Part shown: in pieces, positions 22,820 through 33,150 of the stretch
Layout: every line of letters starts with the position of its first letter
Numbering within the stretch: position 1 is the stretch's first letter
Source: Patiria miniata
Lineage: Eukaryota > Echinodermata > Asteroidea > Valvatida > Asterinidae
NCBI RefSeq assembly: GCF_015706575.1
Contig: NW_024037074.1
Location: 30,183,334-30,247,333 of the forward strand
Direction: 5' to 3'
Length of the DNA stretch: 64,000 nt
Made by a program: the position numbers and the translations under genes
The notes under the pieces: model-generated
Told to the model about the DNA's origin: nothing
Database searches by the model: none
What the model saw: only the letters and a program-made list of their open reading frames with translations

Positions 22820-23267
22820 TTAACCCTAAAGGGGCCGGGGGGCGGAATCCGCCCCCCCCCCTCAACATTTTCCGCGATAGCTTCTCGCGACCCGAGCTGT
22901 TATGACTTTTTAGCCTCGAGCTTTGCGCATCTTTTGATACCAAAAACATAAAAATCGGACCACGGGTTGGCACGTAGCGAAAAATTTTCCGGCGCTACGC
23001 GCCGTGAAAACTGAATTTTCGCATATACGTTGTGTACACCGAGCAGAATTGCCATTCATACATATGAATAATTAATTAGCCATAATTCCAAAACCCTTTG
23101 ACTTATAGTCATGAAATTTCTTGGGCATGTTTAGGAAGAGTTGCTCTATGCATGTGCTGAGTTTCAAAATTTTTCGTCACTCGATGGCCGAGATCTTAGG
23201 GGGGGGCGGAATCCGCCCCCCCCCCGGCTGAGAGATGGTCAAAATAACCCGGCCCCTTTAGGGTTAA
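22820..23267. mobile_element. TTAACCCTAAAGG MITE, 448 bp
   Basis: Ends TTAACCCTAAAGGGGCCGGG and its complement form a perfect TIR. Just inside each end is the palindrome GGGCGGAATCCGCCC. TTAA at both outer edges is compatible with a TTAA target site. Interior is AT-rich and non-coding. Confidence 0.88.
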
Positions 23268-24715
23268 ACTGAACTTCCCTTCATCTCTTCATCGTATTCT
23301 TCTAGATTTCTTCAAGCAGCGAGTGACAGCGCCAGTGAACGCTTGAAGAATCCTTGGTGTCATTATACAAGAGAGAAATAATTTGGAACAGAAAAATGGA
23401 ACAAAACTGATAAGATTGACCAGAATTGGACACGATTGCATAGAGTTACCACATCTGTTTTCAAGGCAAGATCAGGAGAGGCAGGTGAACGATTATCTCG
23501 TATTGCGAAGATTTCTGAAACACCCACAATGCTTCGCGACACCAGAGTTTCCTTCGTAAGACTTTGTGCTTGGGGGGTTAGCAGTGACCGGCGTCATTAT
23601 AAGAATGAAGTACGGCAACGACAAGTTCCGTCCAATGCAAGTTAGCGTTGATGTATCCGGCAGGATATTTTGCTGACTTAACCAATGGAGAGAGATAGAA
23701 GTAAATCTGGAGATTGTGATCAGGTATTGGGATCACGTGACTGACAGCTCACGGGTTCAACACTCGGGATATACTGCTGAAGAAGATGACGTTCTCGGAG
23801 GAAATTGCAGGTACGGAACGATTTGTTTGTGTTAAGATACAAAAGTTAACAGGTCTTTATCATAACAGCCATCTTGGAGAGTTGCAGTGCCCTAGTTGAA
23901 CAGGGATACGCACGAATAGACATTTGTACCTATCTCACTGACTGACTGGCTCACTGTCACTTGTAAGCTGGGTAGTCCTATCGTATAGGATTACTCCGTA
24001 ACGCCAGAGAATGGGCTACTGATCAGGCCCATGTGTACACACGTACATGGAAAGACTTCCAGTGAAAAGCTATTCTGAATCAACTGAGTATTTTGTGCGC
24101 TCTGGGAATGGGACCAACTATAAGTTTGCCATGCCTTGCTTGTATTCATTACGAAAAACACGTTCAATATGGCGACAGTATGTGCAAGGGTCAATCTATT
24201 ATTCTCATCAAATATTGTTGGTAGTCGTTTATACGGTAGCAGTCAGCAGAGCCGTTGTGGCGACAGCCATATTGCACTGTGGGCCTCTGATGGGAGACAT
24301 TAATTCTGAGTTCACTTGCCAGCCCACTGCTTTTAAATTTCGTATTAGCTTTACCCGGCACGCCCGAATTGCGGTGCGCATTACTCAGAAATCTTTCGCG
24401 CTAAGTCCAATCACCGAACGCGTGATCGTACTACTTCCCCCCGTCCGACCGTGGTTAATCAGCGGCCCAACCTGCCCCGTGCGTCACGCAGAAGGAGGGG
24501 GAAATTGAAGTGGTAATTTGGCGGGTGCTCTTTTCGCACCTGCATGAGGCACATTCATGCCTATTATATGGAAAGAATTCGACGGCTGGCCAGTTAAAAA
24601 AAAAAAATCTGAAATACAAGCCTGGAGACGTGGCGTGAACAATTGGTGCAAATGAACTTGCATGTGAGTCAGTTCCAATAACATGCTGAGGAACGACAAA
24701 CTGGGACAGTTAAAA
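23268..24715. other. Unassigned intergenic stretch
   Basis: Complex sequence of moderate GC. The open frames at 23436-23645 and 24047-24508 have no recognisable domain. I see no repeat pairing within the window. Confidence 0.5.
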
Positions 24716-24786
24716 AAAAAAAAATACAACAACAACAACAACGACAGCAACAACAACAAAACAACAGCTGCAACAACAACAACAAC

Positions 24787-24820
<34 letters not shown>

Positions 24821-24845
24821 AACAACAACAACAACAACAAAACAA
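24716..24845 (+). repeat. (CAA)n microsatellite
   Basis: About 120 bases of interrupted CAA triplets after a poly-A run. Any open frame here is an artefact of the repeat. Confidence 0.95.
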
Positions 24846-25259
24846 CCCAACCCAAAAATAAACAAAATAAAGTAAAATAAACAAACACCCCAACAGCCCA
24901 ACAAACAAACAATCACCGCAACCAATTTCATTCGAGAGAGTTTATTCATTCATTGGTAATATACAGTTCTTTGCTTTAAGATTATGTTGTCGTTACGTCT
25001 TATGGTAAACAGAGACAAGATGGGACACGGGATAAAATGGAACACTCCTTACTTTTACCCCTCCAAAAAAAATCAATACAGCTGGATTCAACTCTATTTT
25101 TTTTAAAGTAACGCACATTCAAGCACAAATTTTGTGTTCCATTATTTTGTTCACACTTGTCCAGAGGTATTGGTATTTAACAAAACAGAAGATCGTTTCT
25201 CGAACTAAATGCTTCTTATCTTGCCCTAGTGGGGAGAAATTGAAACACTTAATGTAATC

Positions 25260-25442
25260 TACACTGTACAACAACAAAAAGTTGGGTGAAATCATGTTGG
25301 TATGAAGTTACCTCATTGGGTAAAAAAATTACAAACTATTGGAAAGGATTTCCCCAAGAGTGTTGGCAGTTGGTATGAGTTGACCAACATTGGGCAATTT
25401 TTACAGTGTAACAAAAATGCGCCGGGCAATTTTTACAGTGTA
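25260..25442. mobile_element. ACACTGTA-ended MITE with a duplicated right end
   Basis: Begins TACACTGTACAAC and ends TTTTTACAGTGTA at 25410. The last 32-33 bases are repeated once in tandem (GGGCAATTTTTACAGTGTAA again, ending 25442). Internally TTGGGT and its complement-like GTTGACCAAC recur. ACACTGTA-ended MITEs are common in chordate and other animal genomes. Confidence 0.75.
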
Positions 25443-27952
25443 AAAAAGATGCGCCGTTGAAATACCGTTTCGTACCAATCCTTAATAATACGTCGGTGTA
25501 AAAATAAACTGAACATTTATTTGTAACTTCTCTATCTGCATCATGCAATTATATACACGGGCCAGTAACAATGTGTCCCATCTTGTCAAGCATACTCCAC
25601 ATGTGTTCACACTTACGTCGTCTATAATTTATTTGAATTATATACAATAACATGAATGTTTATCAACATACACCTGAAATAAGTGTTAAGAACATTCTTT
25701 TGTTTTATGGTCTATTATTATTTGACAGAGAATATCAGGATTTAAATTAGACACATTAAAATCATTAAAATTAAAGTCATTCAAATATGGATATTGCTTG
25801 GATAGGATTCCATTTTTTTTATTATTGTTTACAATGATAACAATAAATGACTTAGTTTCACTTGCAGAAAAAGTTTAATAATTAATGTTTACATTAAAGC
25901 ACGCTGACACACACAAAAACACAGACAGGCCTACATGTAGTTTCAAGCACGTTTTGTTGCTTAATAGGCCGAATAAAAATGGTTGCGTCCAATTTGTTGC
26001 CATGGAAACTCTGACGATTAACGTCAGTTCGGGAGGCCATCCAAGTTCTTATGCAGGTTTCTCCACCCGTTTTCCAATAGTTCAGGACACATCTTAAAAC
26101 ACTGGATCTTAACCAACACCAGTTCATATTTAATCATTTTTAATGAATTCCAAAGTCTGGAAAAAAATGTGAAATTTTGAATCAAGATCCGTGCAGCAAT
26201 TAAACTAAATCTTCAATAATCAAACAAATTCAACTAAAATATACAGTCGCATCGGATTGTCCGTCCGTCCGTTCATCTGTCTTCATTAATGTTGCGTAGA
26301 GTTTGGCGTCGAAATCAAAGTATATCTTTTTTTTTCCTGGATTTTTTTTGCAAGGAGTCTCTCAGAAATGTTCTATTCGCTGGATAAGTCCTCAAGTTTT
26401 CTAAATCAAAAATTTCGAATTTAATACTTTCTTTTTACATACTGAAACAATTCGAATGATGGAACTGAAGCGCCATTTTTTGTTTTCGTTTGTGCTCTGT
26501 TTTCTTGCCTTTCTTCCGGGGAAAGTATTGAGTATTACCATTCCTGCCCCGTTGCTACACAACCACCGAATGTCCTTACGTTACAAACAGTGATTAATCA
26601 CAAATAGACAGTATTTATATCAGTGCGAATGAATTGAACATCTCTTACAGATCGAGGTATCTGTAAGGTCAGAATAATATTTAGATCATGTTTCAGCAAT
26701 AAGATTTATTTCTTTTCTAAAGGCTATAGTTTAGTATCGATGTGTAAAAACTGTGTAAAACTAAGCCAAAACAGCGAGAGAATTATTCAAGGCTTTGACA
26801 CTGTTAATAAGAATGTTACAAGGGACTTTTCCCCAGTGGATATTTGACAATTGGGTCAAGTAATTCATTAATTATAGGCAGCTGGCCAAACTGTCATCTC
26901 CCGGCTACACAAGTCCCTGTTGACTTGGAAGCTATCAACGAATAGACAGGATCAGAACGACATGTCAATTGCTTAAGAACTGACAACAGCAAGTCTTAAA
27001 GAAGGCAGGCCTCTAAAAGCCATCAATGAAATATAAGTGTACAGGAACTTTCACAGTCAATGGTTGATGATCTGGCATTGAATGTTTCACCTTACATTTG
27101 TTGTTAAGAAAAAAGGAGAAAGGCCAATGGCCTGAGGCCTGATGGCCTGTCCGTTTAATGCACAAATGGAATGGTCCAGGATCATATTACATTACAATAG
27201 TGTAGCCAAGATTGCTCGGAGAGGACAACACTGAAGAGAAAAATAGTCCGAGAGCGAATGGGCCCCTGAAACTCTACGCGGTGCGGCATCGTTCGTAAGG
27301 AATTCCCAGCGGGCCGTAGTCTGCGAGAGGGGTCAATAGTGATTGGCTTGCTCGATTATTTTCCTTGGTAATGCAATCGCGTGAGAGATCGTGCATATTA
27401 AGTCCGCGACCAGAGTGTTGGAAGGAGATTAATATTTAAGATGAAAGGTGCGATGGGTATCAGTTTACTCTCAAGCAAGTCAATTTTAAAGGAGGTTGAG
27501 TAATTATTCAATTTTCTGAGCCTGATCATTCAAGGAAGTTGAAACAAGAGTAGATTCGTACCTGCGACTGGAATCTTACGACTTTCCTGTTTATTATCTT
27601 GATAAGACCACAATGACAGGAATTAAGGTACGTCAGCTGTACAGTGTCTGTCGTTAACGTTTGTCTTTTGATCGTATCAGTCGGTCAGAATATTTACAAT
27701 GTCTTAGGGTTGATGGTTTCAAAAGCAATTTACCTTTTACGTGTGACCCTTCAAATGGTAAGGGATTTTCCATTGCAAAAACAGTTTCGAGGTATTACTA
27801 CAATTGAAAACTTCGGAAAAAAATATCACACTGCCTCGCGACGTTTTGTCTGTAAAATCTTCAAGGCATGTATGTTATCAAGACAGCAACGCGCATTAAA
27901 ACATCGTGGCAAAGGTACTTTCATTTTGTTGAACAGGGCCCAATGTCAAGGT
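25443..27952. other. Unassigned intergenic stretch
   Basis: AT-rich to about 27.0 kb, then a more complex block (27.1-27.5 kb) before the motif cluster. No gene seen. Confidence 0.5.
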
Positions 27953-28148
27953 TCTGCTAACCACGGACTTCCGCGCTAACGATCACCATTCTTTGCTAAC
28001 AGCTCTAGCAGAAAAAAACCTCTGCAAGTGCAGAATCCTCAGTTACGGGATGTACGCAGCGCATAAGTCAACCGTGACATACGCTTACCGTAAGCACGGA
28101 ACTTTCTGCTATACAGTAAGCGGGGATTGTTCGCTAACGGTAAGCAGA
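27953..28148. repeat. Short-motif cluster, GCTAAC / GCTTACCGTAAGC
   Basis: GCTAAC occurs at about 27957, 27975, 27996 and 28133. A perfect palindrome GCTTACCGTAAGC lies at 28083-28095 and a near match CGCTAACGGTAAGC at 28132-28145. CTGCTA and AGCAGA recur around them. Same both-orientation design as other clusters. Confidence 0.5.
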
Positions 28149-29398
28149 GCCACGAAGTCGTGCACATAATTATTGACTTGGTTTGCTACACGTTGTGACG
28201 TCATTATTTCCAAGACGCCCTCTTATGTTCCTAGAACTGTCTGAACTTAGCCTTGCCCAAGGGCATGTTCTCGCGTCCCTAACCAGAAACATGTGTAGGC
28301 GTTGGTCATTGGCTGAGCGTTTTCACGACTTTGGTTGTGCATGGATGACGACTTTTTTCCTGAGCTAACGAGAACATGTTTTTAGTCATCACTTTGACAT
28401 CTTCAAAATGTCCCTGGTTTATGTACACTTTTTTTTTATCTTCTGAAGTAGATTGTTTATGAACATCCGCTGTTTTAGGTTTCACTGTGCTCAATGATTA
28501 AATATACCATATGTCATTGATTCATATTCATATTTCACTGACGTTAAAATACGTCGACTCTCAGTTTCGACGTGAAAGCCAACACCCGTCTCCGAAACAA
28601 GTTAAAAATGCAATATTTCCACTGCTCGTCGGAGGGGAAATTATTGCATGTTGTGGACTTTGAATATTTACACTGTGGTTAAATATGAATGTTTCGCCAG
28701 CGGACATATGGCGTTTTCCATTAGGCATTCAACGTGAAGTGGTTGTTGAATTCACAACATTTGAATACGCCCCACATGCACAAAAAGTGTTTCGGGCGGG
28801 TGAGCGTTTGTCTGTATAATCACATTGATGGCAGTCTGCCCATGTCATGGTGCATGTAGGCTGAGACTTTGAGTATAAGCACCTATCTCATTGCTCGAAC
28901 CGTCTTTGCACAATAAAAAACTTCCAAATACCATTTTACATAATGTGCCGTTCGGACAATTTGCCAACGGAACAGCATGGTATTAAGTTTTTCAGCAAGG
29001 CAGAACAACTACATTGTACGTTCAGAATGTTTGGCTCTACTGTCAAAGCTTGCATTGCAAACACCGCGGTCGATATAATCAACATCTTCTTATAATCTAA
29101 GCATTGAAGCTAGAAGAACCATGTATTACAGAACCATGTTTTTCTTAAAAATCAAGCTCAGTTATAGCATTGTGATCATTGTTATTCTTGTCCATTATCG
29201 CTTGTCGCTATATACATTATTAAAAACAAAATTGACGTATAGCTACCACTGTGAACATTAATGTGCAAGTGATATTCTGCTCAGACAATACACGTGAGTC
29301 GCATGAAAAGTTTCATATCTTCATTGAATATTTTACAAAATTATACGACATAATTATAGGGGAGAAAAAGTTTTATCATATCATATTTTGTATGAGTT
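28149..29398. other. AT-rich region downstream of the GPCR gene
   Basis: No coding frame or paired repeat; may contain part of the receptor's 3' untranslated region if the polyadenylation signal at 29399 is not used. Confidence 0.5.
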
Positions 29399-29404
29399 TT
29401 TATT
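29399..29404 (-). terminator. Candidate polyadenylation signal AATAAA for the GPCR gene
   Basis: TTTATT on the plus strand reads AATAAA on the receptor's strand, about 235 bases past its stop. The sequence is AT-rich around it, so a chance match is possible. Confidence 0.4.
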
Positions 29405-29634
29405 AAGCAATTGAAGCATCGTTGAGTTGAACACATTCAAGCACTTTTAAGACACGTTCACAGTGAAGCTGTCAAAAACAAGACAAAGATGAATATACAC
29501 TGAATACAATAATGATCTATCACATCTACTATTATGAGAGAATAAGAAAAGGCCAAGTTTTAGTCAGGTACCGCGTTCGGTCTTTGTTCCATGAGTTCTA
29601 TCGCTTCAGAGGAGCGGTACCCGGACTGTTGTTG

Positions 29635-30684
29635 TCATATGGCCGTTTTGACTGGGGATCTGGCCGGCTTGTAGGCGCAGTCGACTGCCTTGACTTCTCG
29701 CCCCAGCCTAGGCGTGGTGGACTGCTCCAACACGGCAGTCTGTGTGGTCGCCCCCTGGCCTTGCTTCCGATTCCTGGATTTCCGGCACGCGTTAAAGAAG
29801 AGGAAAGTGTAGGGGTTGGAGGCGCTACTACACGGAGCGAACACGCTGAAGATACTGTAGGCTACCACGTTAACGCTATCACTGCCCGCAATGGCTCGGA
29901 TCAGTTCTATGGTAAAATACGGCAGGTTGCAAATCACGTAGGCCGCGATTATGACAAAGGTCATTTTTAATGTCCTCCACCGCGTTGACTTTTTCCAGTT
30001 GCTCTGGAAGAGATTCTTGCCGTCGCTGTAGAGCTTAGCCACGATGCGGAGGTAGGCTACACTGATGACTAGGAAGGGGATAATGAAAACCACCGCAGCG
30101 ATGTAGATGAGGTACGCCTGGCGGTACGGGTCGTTGCCGGGCTTGAAGATGGTCTTACAGTGGCTGGTGCCGTTGAAATCATCCTTGCGGAACACGTAGA
30201 GCTGCGGCAGCGACAGGAGCAAGGCCAGAGCGAAGGCGATCGGGATGACTTTCAACTCCGAGAGCTGTTTGCGGAGCGGGAACATGACAGAGTGGTAGCG
30301 GTCCACCGCGATGGCGACCACCATGTTACTGGAGGCCATCAGGGCCATACTCTCCATCAACATACGGATTCGACACCCTGCGTCCGTACCCTCCCATACG
30401 TTACCCTTGAGAGTCATGATCAGAGATACCAACAACGGTATCATGGCCACACTCAGGTCGGCCAAAGCCAGGAAAGTCATGTACACGTGTATTCTCGTGC
30501 GTTCTCGGCGATGCACGAACAGCCAGTTGAGGACCAATCCATTACCGATCACAGTCACCACGAATATCACGGAGATCGCTATCGTCCGCGTGTTATCATC
30601 GTGACCGTATAACTCGTCTTTTTCCTCCTCGCCATCTGCATCGAAATAAGTCGGTACAACCGTGGAATTGCTTTCCTCCTCCAT
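29635..30684 (-). CDS. Rhodopsin-class neuropeptide GPCR, vasopressin/GnRH-superfamily-like (349 aa, single exon)
   Basis: A seven-transmembrane receptor of the plasma membrane, probably for a peptide. I start it at the ATG at 30684; a GTG 27 bases upstream also keeps the frame open but is unlikely in a eukaryote. Seen: an acidic N-terminus with a glycosylation site at N6; TM1 about 34-56 with GNGLV (N48); TM2 68-91 with LALAD (D76); C104 and C176 as the likely disulfide; DRY at 128-130; TM4 ending SLPQLYVF; TM5 with P203; TM6 beginning RTLKMTFVIIAAYV; TM7 with SNPYTF at 289-294; C300 as a possible palmitoylation site; a short tail. The TM4 end and TM6 start resemble vasopressin/oxytocin and GnRH/corazonin receptors. 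Oddities: the usual TM4 Trp is Phe (151), the TM6 toggle Trp is Asn (253, CNLP), and NPxxY is NPxxF. The subfamily and ligand are not decided. Its length fits a complete receptor. Confidence 0.93.
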   Translation of the reverse strand: MEEESNSTVVPTYFDADGEEEKDELYGHDDNTRTIAISVIFVVTVIGNGLVLNWLFVHRRERTRIHVYMTFLALADLSVAMIPLLVSLIMTLKGNVWEGTDAGCRIRMLMESMALMASSNMVVAIAVDRYHSVMFPLRKQLSELKVIPIAFALALLLSLPQLYVFRKDDFNGTSHCKTIFKPGNDPYRQAYLIYIAAVVFIIPFLVISVAYLRIVAKLYSDGKNLFQSNWKKSTRWRTLKMTFVIIAAYVICNLPYFTIELIRAIAGSDSVNVVAYSIFSVFAPCSSASNPYTFLFFNACRKSRNRKQGQGATTQTAVLEQSTTPRLGREVKAVDCAYKPARSPVKTAI

Positions 30685-31004
30685 GCTGCAATCCTTCAAA
30701 GTCTTTTCCACAGCTAAGGGACGGATGCTAACCCAGGATGGTTACTCTTGGGTTTTAGAAAATCTCTCCACAACTAACTATGAGACTGGAGGCGTGCCAG
30801 AGTCCAGGTCCTGCGAGTGCCGTACCGGCTACTTTGTCCGAATCGATCCTCGCACTCCGCGGGGGAAAATTTAACCAGCTCCGGGTATCGATCCAGTGTT
30901 TCGTCAACACGCAGTCAGCGTAACAGGCGAGCCGAGAGCTGCTAGTCGCCCACTGAATACCGAAGAGTCGTGAAGTCGGTGATCATACCCCACGCGCGAG
31001 AAGA

Positions 31005-31040
31005 GACGTCATTGGTCGAGGGCTGTCTGCGCATGCGCAG
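31005..31040 (-). promoter_or_regulatory. Probable TATA-less promoter elements of the GPCR gene
   Basis: About 320-360 bases upstream of the receptor ATG lie a perfect 12-base palindrome TGCGCATGCGCA (31028-31039), which matches the NRF1 consensus, a CCAAT box on the minus strand (31011-31015) and an overlapping GACGTCA CRE-like half (31005-31011). The surrounding 30.8-31.06 kb is CpG-richer than its flanks and has no TATA box. That combination is typical of dispersed animal promoters. The transcription start itself is not visible. Confidence 0.45.
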
Positions 31041-31166
31041 TCACCAGGCTCAGCCACCCAGTTCGGGAAGTACACATTAGGTGGGCACGCTGTCCATCCT
31101 GCAAAATGAAAAAAGAAATAAAACAATGGAAAATCACAAAACGTTCACGAATGCACACTAACTAAA

Positions 31167-31433
31167 TTATATAAGAAAGATAGCAATTACGGATTCCATT
31201 TTAATTAAATTAAACCGACGCAAAGTTGCAAAAAATTGAGAAGGGAACCTAACAACATAGTACTCTTCCCCCTGAAATTCTAGATATAATGCTCCTGACA
31301 GAAGTTCTACATTAAGACCCTTCAATTGTAATGCCCGATGCAAACGTTCTTGTCGTCTAAATAGATCTTTACGTCTTTTACGTTCGACATCCAACGTTTT
31401 ACCTGAACCTTTGGTATATCTCACCGTTCTCAC
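31167..31433 (-). CDS. Unrecognised protein-like open stretch (88 codons), possible exon or retroelement fragment
   Basis: I do not recognise this product. The frame is open for 88 codons, begins at GTG rather than ATG, and ends at a stop. The nearby ATG at 31436 runs directly into TGA in its own frame. The composition is unlike a random AT-rich frame: a basic helix-like part (VERKRRKDLFRRQERLHRA) is followed by strand-like LSGALYLEFQGEEYYVV. A basic helix followed by a small beta unit with a G-x-x-Y turn recalls the C-terminal part of some non-LTR retrotransposon ORF1-type proteins, but this is only an impression. It lies about 480 bases upstream of the receptor ATG on the same strand, so a 5' exon of an unrelated transcript is also possible. 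Confidence 0.25.
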   Translation of the reverse strand: MRTVRYTKGSGKTLDVERKRRKDLFRRQERLHRALQLKGLNVELLSGALYLEFQGEEYYVVRFPSQFFATLRRFNLIKMESVIAIFLI

Positions 31434-31436
31434 ATG

Positions 31437-32394
31437 TTATCGATATGGATGCGACTGGCAAGTATTTGTCCCCTATTTGCCCCAGCCGGTCTGATCTACC
31501 CTCCATCAGGATGAGACCAAACACAGAATCCCTGACAGCTGGTCTATATAGTCTCTCCCTATTCCCCCTTCCTCAAATTGATATTGTAATCATAAACCCC
31601 CAGCCGTCCATCGAATGCAAGAGCGAAGCGAAGCTCCGTAGAGAATGCACGGTCACGGAGGGTACACATCACACATGTACGATTCACGGAAACCAACAGC
31701 ATACGCGGTATACGGACGTACACGTGAAGCCAAAATGGTCAGAGTGATATCGACCGTGCAGAGATTTTCCCGTTTTTTTGTGACGCGCGTTTCTAGTTTC
31801 TTTTTTAGGTTGCTTTATTATGGTGCGGCCTGCTTGCTACTTCGCATCCTTTGCTTTCCTTTTTCTCCTTCACATTCTGAAGACACTTTGCGCGTAGCTG
31901 GGCCGGAGCGATCGATGGATAAACGAGTATAGAGATGGTCTCCAGTGGGTGGTTGTGTTGATGTTAAATGGGGGACGGGGGCGGGGGGCAGGCAAACTTT
32001 TTTTTTCTTGACACTCAGTACAATCCCATCGCCATGTTCAACACTCGGTTACAAAAACACTATCGGAGAGACCTGTGTACTTTGTCCACTGCAGGCACTC
32101 CATCACAATTCGCACGGTCGCATTTTTTTTATGATATCGACGCCAAAGATGTTTAAAATCGGCCTGGAATTTGTGTCAGTTGAAGAAAGCGTATAAGAAG
32201 ATAAAGCAAGTGCTTGTTTAACAAATGTTTGTCCCCTACAAGCCAGGCAATACAGTTGAATGTTTCGAATGCCCAGGCCAAAGACAAACACAAAACTGTG
32301 TTTCCAAACAGAGCAGCGAATAGGTATATGAAAAAGTATCGGGAGTTCCGGTTTGGCGGTTTTTAAGCTCTGGAAAGGACTTTCTACATGTCAC
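31437..32394. other. Unassigned upstream flank of the GPCR gene
   Basis: No recognisable gene. Mixed composition with short homopolymers. Could hold distal regulatory sequence. Confidence 0.45.
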
Positions 32395-33150
32395 TTGGTG
32401 GTCGGTCGGTCTGTCCCCGGAAAATTGAACAAAATAAGGCCCCATAAGCTTCCCACAAAAAAACTATAACTACCAAATTTTAATTTAAAAAAAAAGCCAA
32501 CATCAAACATTATATGCTTAACAACAATTGTTTGTAACAACAAGCGAGTTTGGTATTCTAACTGCGCATGTGCACTTTTTTCTTTCGGGATACAAATGTC
32601 ATCGTATGCGTGCAAAGGCAAAGCGGGGTACCAGCAAAATTGAAGGGATCATCGAAGTATAACATTTTGTAACCAAAAATTTGGACAGCGAAGTGTTTTT
32701 AGGTGTCTTTTGTGTCAAAATTTGTGTGCGAACCAAAGTTCCATCTCTTTTCGATTGCTCAGTGAAAATTGCACAGAATGCAGATTTGGTTACCACGTCC
32801 CCCACAGCCTCGTGTTCTGCCGCAGCTATCCCCCCAAAAAACTGGACAAATGTTGCTGGGCACCAGACTATTTTGGAATGACGAACTGGCTTAGAGGGAT
32901 ACATATTCATGAACAATGTGTTAATGGAGGCAAAATATGTGCAGTATTGTTATGGTCACGTGGTATTTATCACAAATCGCTATAAATATAGTTATACGTC
33001 TAAAGTATTGTGTTCCATATGTACCGTCGGTGTCGCCTTTTTGGGCGTCGCATTTTTTGTTCAGCCCTGACAGGAATCATTTTGATAGATTTCATGCAAG
33101 ATTTTCAGGCAAGACGGCCAGAGCTTATTGTGCACTCGCACTTTTTTCCT
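32395..33150 (+). repeat. Dispersed repeat, copy 2
   Basis: Collinear with 16330-16800 but carries about 360 extra bases (roughly 32560-32920) between the TTGTTTGTAACAA and GTCACGTGGTAT blocks. Either an insertion here or a deletion in copy 1. Confidence 0.65.

Noticed and set aside
24484..24949. Long open frames rich in Val, Leu and Cys on the minus strand, and Asn/Gln on the plus strand
   Set aside because: They are translations of the (CAA)n microsatellite and have no independent support.
29512..30612. Plus-strand open frames opposite the receptor (29512-29970, 30160-30612)
   Set aside because: Antisense shadows of the GPCR coding sequence, made by its codon bias.
29635..30711. Receptor start at the upstream GTG (nine more residues)
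   Set aside because: GTG starts are not usual in animals, and an ATG with a purine context follows 27 bases downstream.
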